A DNA stretch of 11,446 nt from Lojkania enalia (taxonomy: Eukaryota > Ascomycota > Dothideomycetes > Pleosporales): contig ML986789.1 of assembly GCA_010094045.1 (NCBI GenBank), positions 1 through 11,446 on the forward strand, given 5' to 3'. The stretch's first letter is position 1. The number at the start of each line of letters is the position of its first letter. Shown piece after piece: positions 8,331 through 11,446 of the stretch. A program made the position numbers and the translations under genes. Below the pieces are notes generated by a model that did no database searches, was not told the origin of the DNA, and worked only from the letters and a program-made list of their open reading frames with translations.

Positions 8331-9464
8331 ATGTCCGCAGTAAGCCTCTAGTATCTGAACTCTATCCTCACGCTCGTCGACGGCGACGACGAGACGCTAG
8401 CTAACCAGCCTATCCGCTCTTCTAACTCAGTCTTTCGCACACGCCGTTACACCCTCTTTAGCATCTAACTTCTATCCTCTGCAGAGGGGAATGAATTCCG
8501 AGGCTTCTACAATAATGATAGAACCAGCCTAACCTTTAGATCGGTTAAAGACGTACGTATCTCCCACCCTGCCCTCGCGAAGTCGGACGCTAATATTCTA
8601 AAGCTTTAAAAGGTTGTGGGTAATCTAACTAGCTTACTACTCAACTTCCCCGCACAAATAACGTTTCCGCAGACGGTAGAGCTTAATTTACCCTAGTATA
8701 TCAGCGCTCGAGGCCAGCAGCGGGATATCTACTTTACTATTACTCTCATCGTGCAGGTAATACTTATACTACTTACTCGCGTGGCCGCAACTAATATAGT
8801 CTACTAGCTGACTGATAGCGCACCCACCTCGTGTCTTACCCCTAGTCCCGACGACCTCGCTGCGTGTGACTTTACTAGGTTCTATCGCCGCAACACCCGG
8901 GAGTATATAAGAAATATTACTAATAACCGCGCCCTCTAAGACACGTATATAATTCCTATCTTTAAGGCCTCTAAGGTCCTCGTAATACCTATTAAGGGCA
9001 CTGACGTGCTTAAAGGCAGCCGTGTTCTAAGGGGATGGTACCCGTAGTAGGTCTATACTAACTGTATTATTAGCTGCATAAAGGGGCGGTGCAGGTTATA
9101 TATCCAAATGTTAGCAGTTCAACAGCCTATATTAGTAGAGTAGGTAGAGCCTGATAGACAAAGCGATCACAACCGTATATACAGGTAGTTTACTAACATG
9201 CGCGAGGGCTTTATGCGTAAGAACTGTAGCTTCTATAAAGAGTAGCTATACCGCAACGGGGTAATGCGGCTAATAGTAAGTACCGGAAGACCTATTCGTG
9301 GCAGGAATCTCTACTAACCCTTTATACAGGCTAACGTCTAAGCCGGTAGCTAGCTGTAGGTATTAGTAAAGGAGTGCGGCAGGAACCCCGCCCTATAGCT
9401 TCCAGAATACTATCCAGGCAGAGGAGAAGTTGAGATAAGGGGCAGCTCCCTAGAACTTTCATGA
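8331..9464 (+). pseudogene. 377-codon gene of unknown function with 16 in-frame stops
   Basis: From ATG 8331 to TGA 9462-9464 the sequence keeps one frame over 377 codons with no indel. It contains 16 internal stops, every one TAG or TAA, at positions where CAG, CAA or TGG fits (first at codon 7; a TAG-TAG pair after GWYP near 9045). GC content and codon use are much closer to a normal gene than in the left half of the window. Visible traits: an N-terminal acidic patch DGDDE (residues 18-22), one hydrophobic segment at about residues 133-153 (IYFTITLIVQVILILL) that could span a membrane, FYRRNTREYIRNIT in the middle, a Cys-containing stretch (TNCIISCIKGRC, about 9060-9095), and an Arg-rich second half. 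No signal peptide is apparent. I do not recognise the family. Convergent neighbour: the coiled-coil gene. The pattern is a substitution-killed single-exon gene. Confidence 0.75.
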
Positions 9465-10022
9465 GGTAGGGTCGATTTAGTTATTAGACTAGCTAAACAG
9501 CCCGCAACTATAATACAAACTTAAAGTATAGCCGCCTAGATATCTCGATATTTAAATATCTCCTAGTAGGCCGAGAGGGATCGCTACCCATTTAAGCTAC
9601 TGGAATAAGTATATTAATAGACATCTAGTTTGTTTAGCCCCTTATTTCTTGCCGCATTCTCGGATATATACTAACTAGCAATTAATAGTTTACTATTAGA
9701 GAGTATAGTATACCTATAGAGCTTGCGCGTTGTCCTAAGTGTGGTATAAGGATTAGTAGATACTACTATAAAGCTGTATAGGGTGTGACTCGTGCGGAGA
9801 ATATGGAGAACTGAGGTACTAGTCCTAAAGTTAAAGCTAGGCCATTTAGTTTACTGTAATAGATGGATATAATTAGAGTACAAAATAAAAAGTAAATTTC
9901 TATTCTCTATTATTTAGCTTGTTAGAATATCCCCGCTCAAGCTACGAATTAGATACTAGGTTAGGTTAGCTAGCTGCTAATTTGGCCTATAACTTATTTT
10001 GCAATCTAGGAGCGTCTGGAAA
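9465..10022. other. Convergent intergenic region
   Basis: This lies between the 3' ends of the 8331 gene (plus) and the coiled-coil gene (minus). A 14-bp perfect palindrome, GATATTTAAATATC, is at 9547-9560; it is AT-rich and may be chance. The minus-strand frame of the coiled-coil gene can be followed past its TAA at 10023-10025 to a TAG at 9942-9944, so the right end may belong to that gene. No other coding sequence is seen. Confidence 0.45.
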
Positions 10023-10336
10023 TTAAATAACGTCTCTTTCCGATTCCGGAATTAGAAGTATAGTATTCGTCCTGTCTACTATAACGTCCTTAAAATATGT
10101 ACGGGGATCTAGCTTACGGAAGTTTATATTATATATATATATACCATCGTGCTTTCTTATATACTTTATCGCTAGTCGCTTTACCTTATTTACAGCTAAT
10201 AGCTTATACGGATCAACTAGAAGACTGCGTTTAACTCTCTAAGCTCCTCTCTTAAAGATCTTAAAATTTATAGGGACTTTTTAAGTGTCCGCCTGTTAAT
10301 TTAGAGAGGGAGTAGCAAAATCGGTTGTATTTATTA

Positions 10337-11335
10337 CTAGAGAATTAGCGTTATCCAGTAGCTTGCGGGTTTACTTACCTAGTTCTTAATTATTTTCTGT
10401 TGGTATGTAAGTTGTAGGTTCTATAGCTTCTCCTAAGTTAATCTGGGTAATTCGTTTACGGTCTATTTCTCTTCGCGTAGTACTTATACCTCTTAGGGGT
10501 TTAGGCTTTATTCCGTATTACTTCTTTCCATCAAGCTTCAACGGGCTAGCAAGTATCTCTCTATCACGTTATTCCCTCGTAAGAAGTTTCTGTCCTTTAC
10601 TTATATGCGTCTCCTAGACATCGTCTGCATTAAACAGGGCTTGCTTAGGTAGCCTCTCTCAGTCTTCGGCCTGTTTCCTCTCTTCCTTAGATTGTCGCTG
10701 CCTCTCCGCCCTCTCCGACTCCTCGGTTCGTCTTTGCCTCTCCGTCTCTTCAGCTCGTCTCTGCCTCTCTTCCTCAGCTAGCCTTTCCCGTTCTTCCTCG
10801 TCTTGTACCGCTAGCTGGGTCTACTGCTGCTCGCCTTTTACTAGGGAATTAGCGTTATTCAGCAAAGTGTAGGTTTACCTACCTAACTCTACTTATATAT
10901 AACTTATAGGCTCTATAGATTCCCCTAAGTCAATCTGGGTGACCCGTTTACGGCCTTTTTCTCTTCGCGCAGCACCTATACCTCTTAGGGGTTTAGGCTT
11001 CTTTCCGTGTTCCTTCTTTCTATTAAGCTTTAATAGGCTACGAAGTATCTCTCTATCGCGTTATGCCCTCGTAAGAGGTTTCTGTCTATTAATTATGCGT
11101 GTCTCTTGGGTATCGTCTACCTCGAATAGCTCTTACTCGGTTCACCTGTGTCTGTCCTCCTCAGCTTGCCGCCGGCTTTCTTGCTCTGCTAGCCGGAGTC
11201 TCTCCTCCTCGGCCTGCCTCTCTTGCTCAGCTCCTTTCTACCTCTCCCCTTTCTGCTCCGCTATTTGGGCTGGCTGTTGCTGCTCAGAAATTCCCTCCCT
11301 CCGCCTCTCTTCTTACTCTACTAGTTGAAGAAGCC
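10337..11335. repeat. Tandem duplication of about 0.5 kb inside the coiled-coil gene
   Basis: The block from CTAG(A/G)GAATTAGCGTTAT at 10337 recurs at 10841, 504 bp later. After a 12-bp length difference, the CTTAGGGGTTTAGGCTT block recurs at an offset of 492 bp. Both offsets are multiples of three, so the coding frame is kept, and each unit encodes one coiled coil plus one basic KKPKPLRGI module. Most differences between copies are transitions. Confidence 0.85.
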
Positions 11336-11341
11336 GTTCTA

Positions 11342-11446
11342 GCTTAGCTCGCCTCTGTTCGGTTAGCTGAGCAAGCCGTTTTTCCTCAGCCTGCCTCCGT
11401 TTGGATAACTGAGCCAAATATCCTTCCTCAGCCTGCCTCCGTTCGG
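11342..11446. repeat. 42-bp tandem repeat encoding 14-residue heptad pairs
   Basis: CCTCAGCCTGCCTCCGTT starts at 11384 and again at 11426, and a diverged third unit lies 42 bp to the left. On the minus strand each unit encodes 14 residues, two heptads, of the type RRQAEE-x-x-LAQL. The array probably continues beyond the window edge. Confidence 0.75.

Larger units (their letters stand above)
10023..11446 (-). pseudogene. Coiled-coil protein with internal duplication, 5' end off-window
   Basis: One minus-strand frame of 474 codons runs from the window edge to TAA 10023-10025 without indels. It holds 17 internal stops: 15 TAG/TAA and two TGA (after RHR and AED), where CGA would read naturally. 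Order of parts: 14-residue coiled-coil repeats (RRQAEEKRLAQLTE type, 11342-11446); long Glu/Arg/Gln-rich coiled coil (about 11140-11335); a basic module with RDREILRSLLKLN and KKPKPLRGI (about 10915-11100); a second coiled coil (about 10660-10835); a second copy of the basic module (about 10425-10610); and a distinct C-terminal domain (about 10026-10345) with KVPINFKIFKRGA, RVKRSLLVDP, YIRKHDGI and TNTILLIPESE. The C-terminal domain resembles conserved hypothetical proteins of filamentous ascomycetes whose role I cannot name. Coiled coils suggest self-association. The stop may instead be at 9942-9944 if TAA 10023 was a CAA. Confidence 0.72.

Noticed and set aside
8331..9464. Stop-codon reassignment or programmed readthrough of TAG/TAA as Gln
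   Set aside because: The same frames still use CAA and CAG, several stops fit Trp rather than Gln, and start codons and kinase catalytic residues elsewhere show the same C-to-T/G-to-A damage. RIP explains all of this without a new genetic code.
9547..9560. 14-bp perfect palindrome GATATTTAAATATC as an operator or origin element
   Set aside because: Short AT-only palindromes are expected often in this composition, and nothing around it supports a regulatory role.
10939..11347. Plus-strand open frames of 129 and 82 codons rich in Ser, Leu and Cys
   Set aside because: They are antisense shadows of the Glu/Arg/Gln-rich coiled-coil gene on the minus strand, whose repeat structure and basic modules are much more protein-like.

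Overview
The window looks like a gene graveyard from a filamentous ascomycete (Pezizomycotina-type) genome that carries repeat-induced point mutation (RIP). It is AT-rich and packed with TA, and over long stretches it is nearly empty of CA and TG (1261-1320, for example, has no CA). CG survives, so this is not plain CpG decay. The protein remnants belong to families typical of accessory fungal regions. I see no intact long gene, no RNA gene, no CRISPR array, and no recognisable transposase or reverse transcriptase.

Layout, best-supported items first. A protein kinase pseudogene lies on the minus strand at about 5825-6640. A small secreted cysteine-containing protein is at 7180-7620 on the plus strand. 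A 377-codon gene of unknown function is at 8331-9464 on the plus strand. A coiled-coil protein with an internal tandem duplication is on the minus strand at 10023-11446, with its 5' end outside the window. A gene with an LPxEIRxxIY-type motif starts at 1561 on the plus strand. The tail of a TPR-like protein occupies 1-174 on the plus strand. Weaker unrecognised remnants lie at about 250-900 (minus), 2700-3130 (minus), 3780-4175 (plus) and 4391-4615 (plus).

The remnants share one mode of damage. Each stays in a single frame with no indel that I can detect, and the frames are broken almost only by TAG and TAA where CAG, CAA or TGG would be expected. Only two TGA codons appear, both in the coiled-coil gene, where CGA (Arg) fits. 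Start codons have become ATA (1561), and kinase motifs carry the expected C-to-T and G-to-A changes. The mutation process is therefore substitutional and recent relative to indel accumulation.

The genes do not form a pathway. They read as a set of accessory genes, probably present at least twice in the genome, that were inactivated together. Mutation intensity is uneven: roughly 5530-5840, 6560-7180, 8160-9460 and 10600-11446 keep more GC and more CA/TG than the rest.
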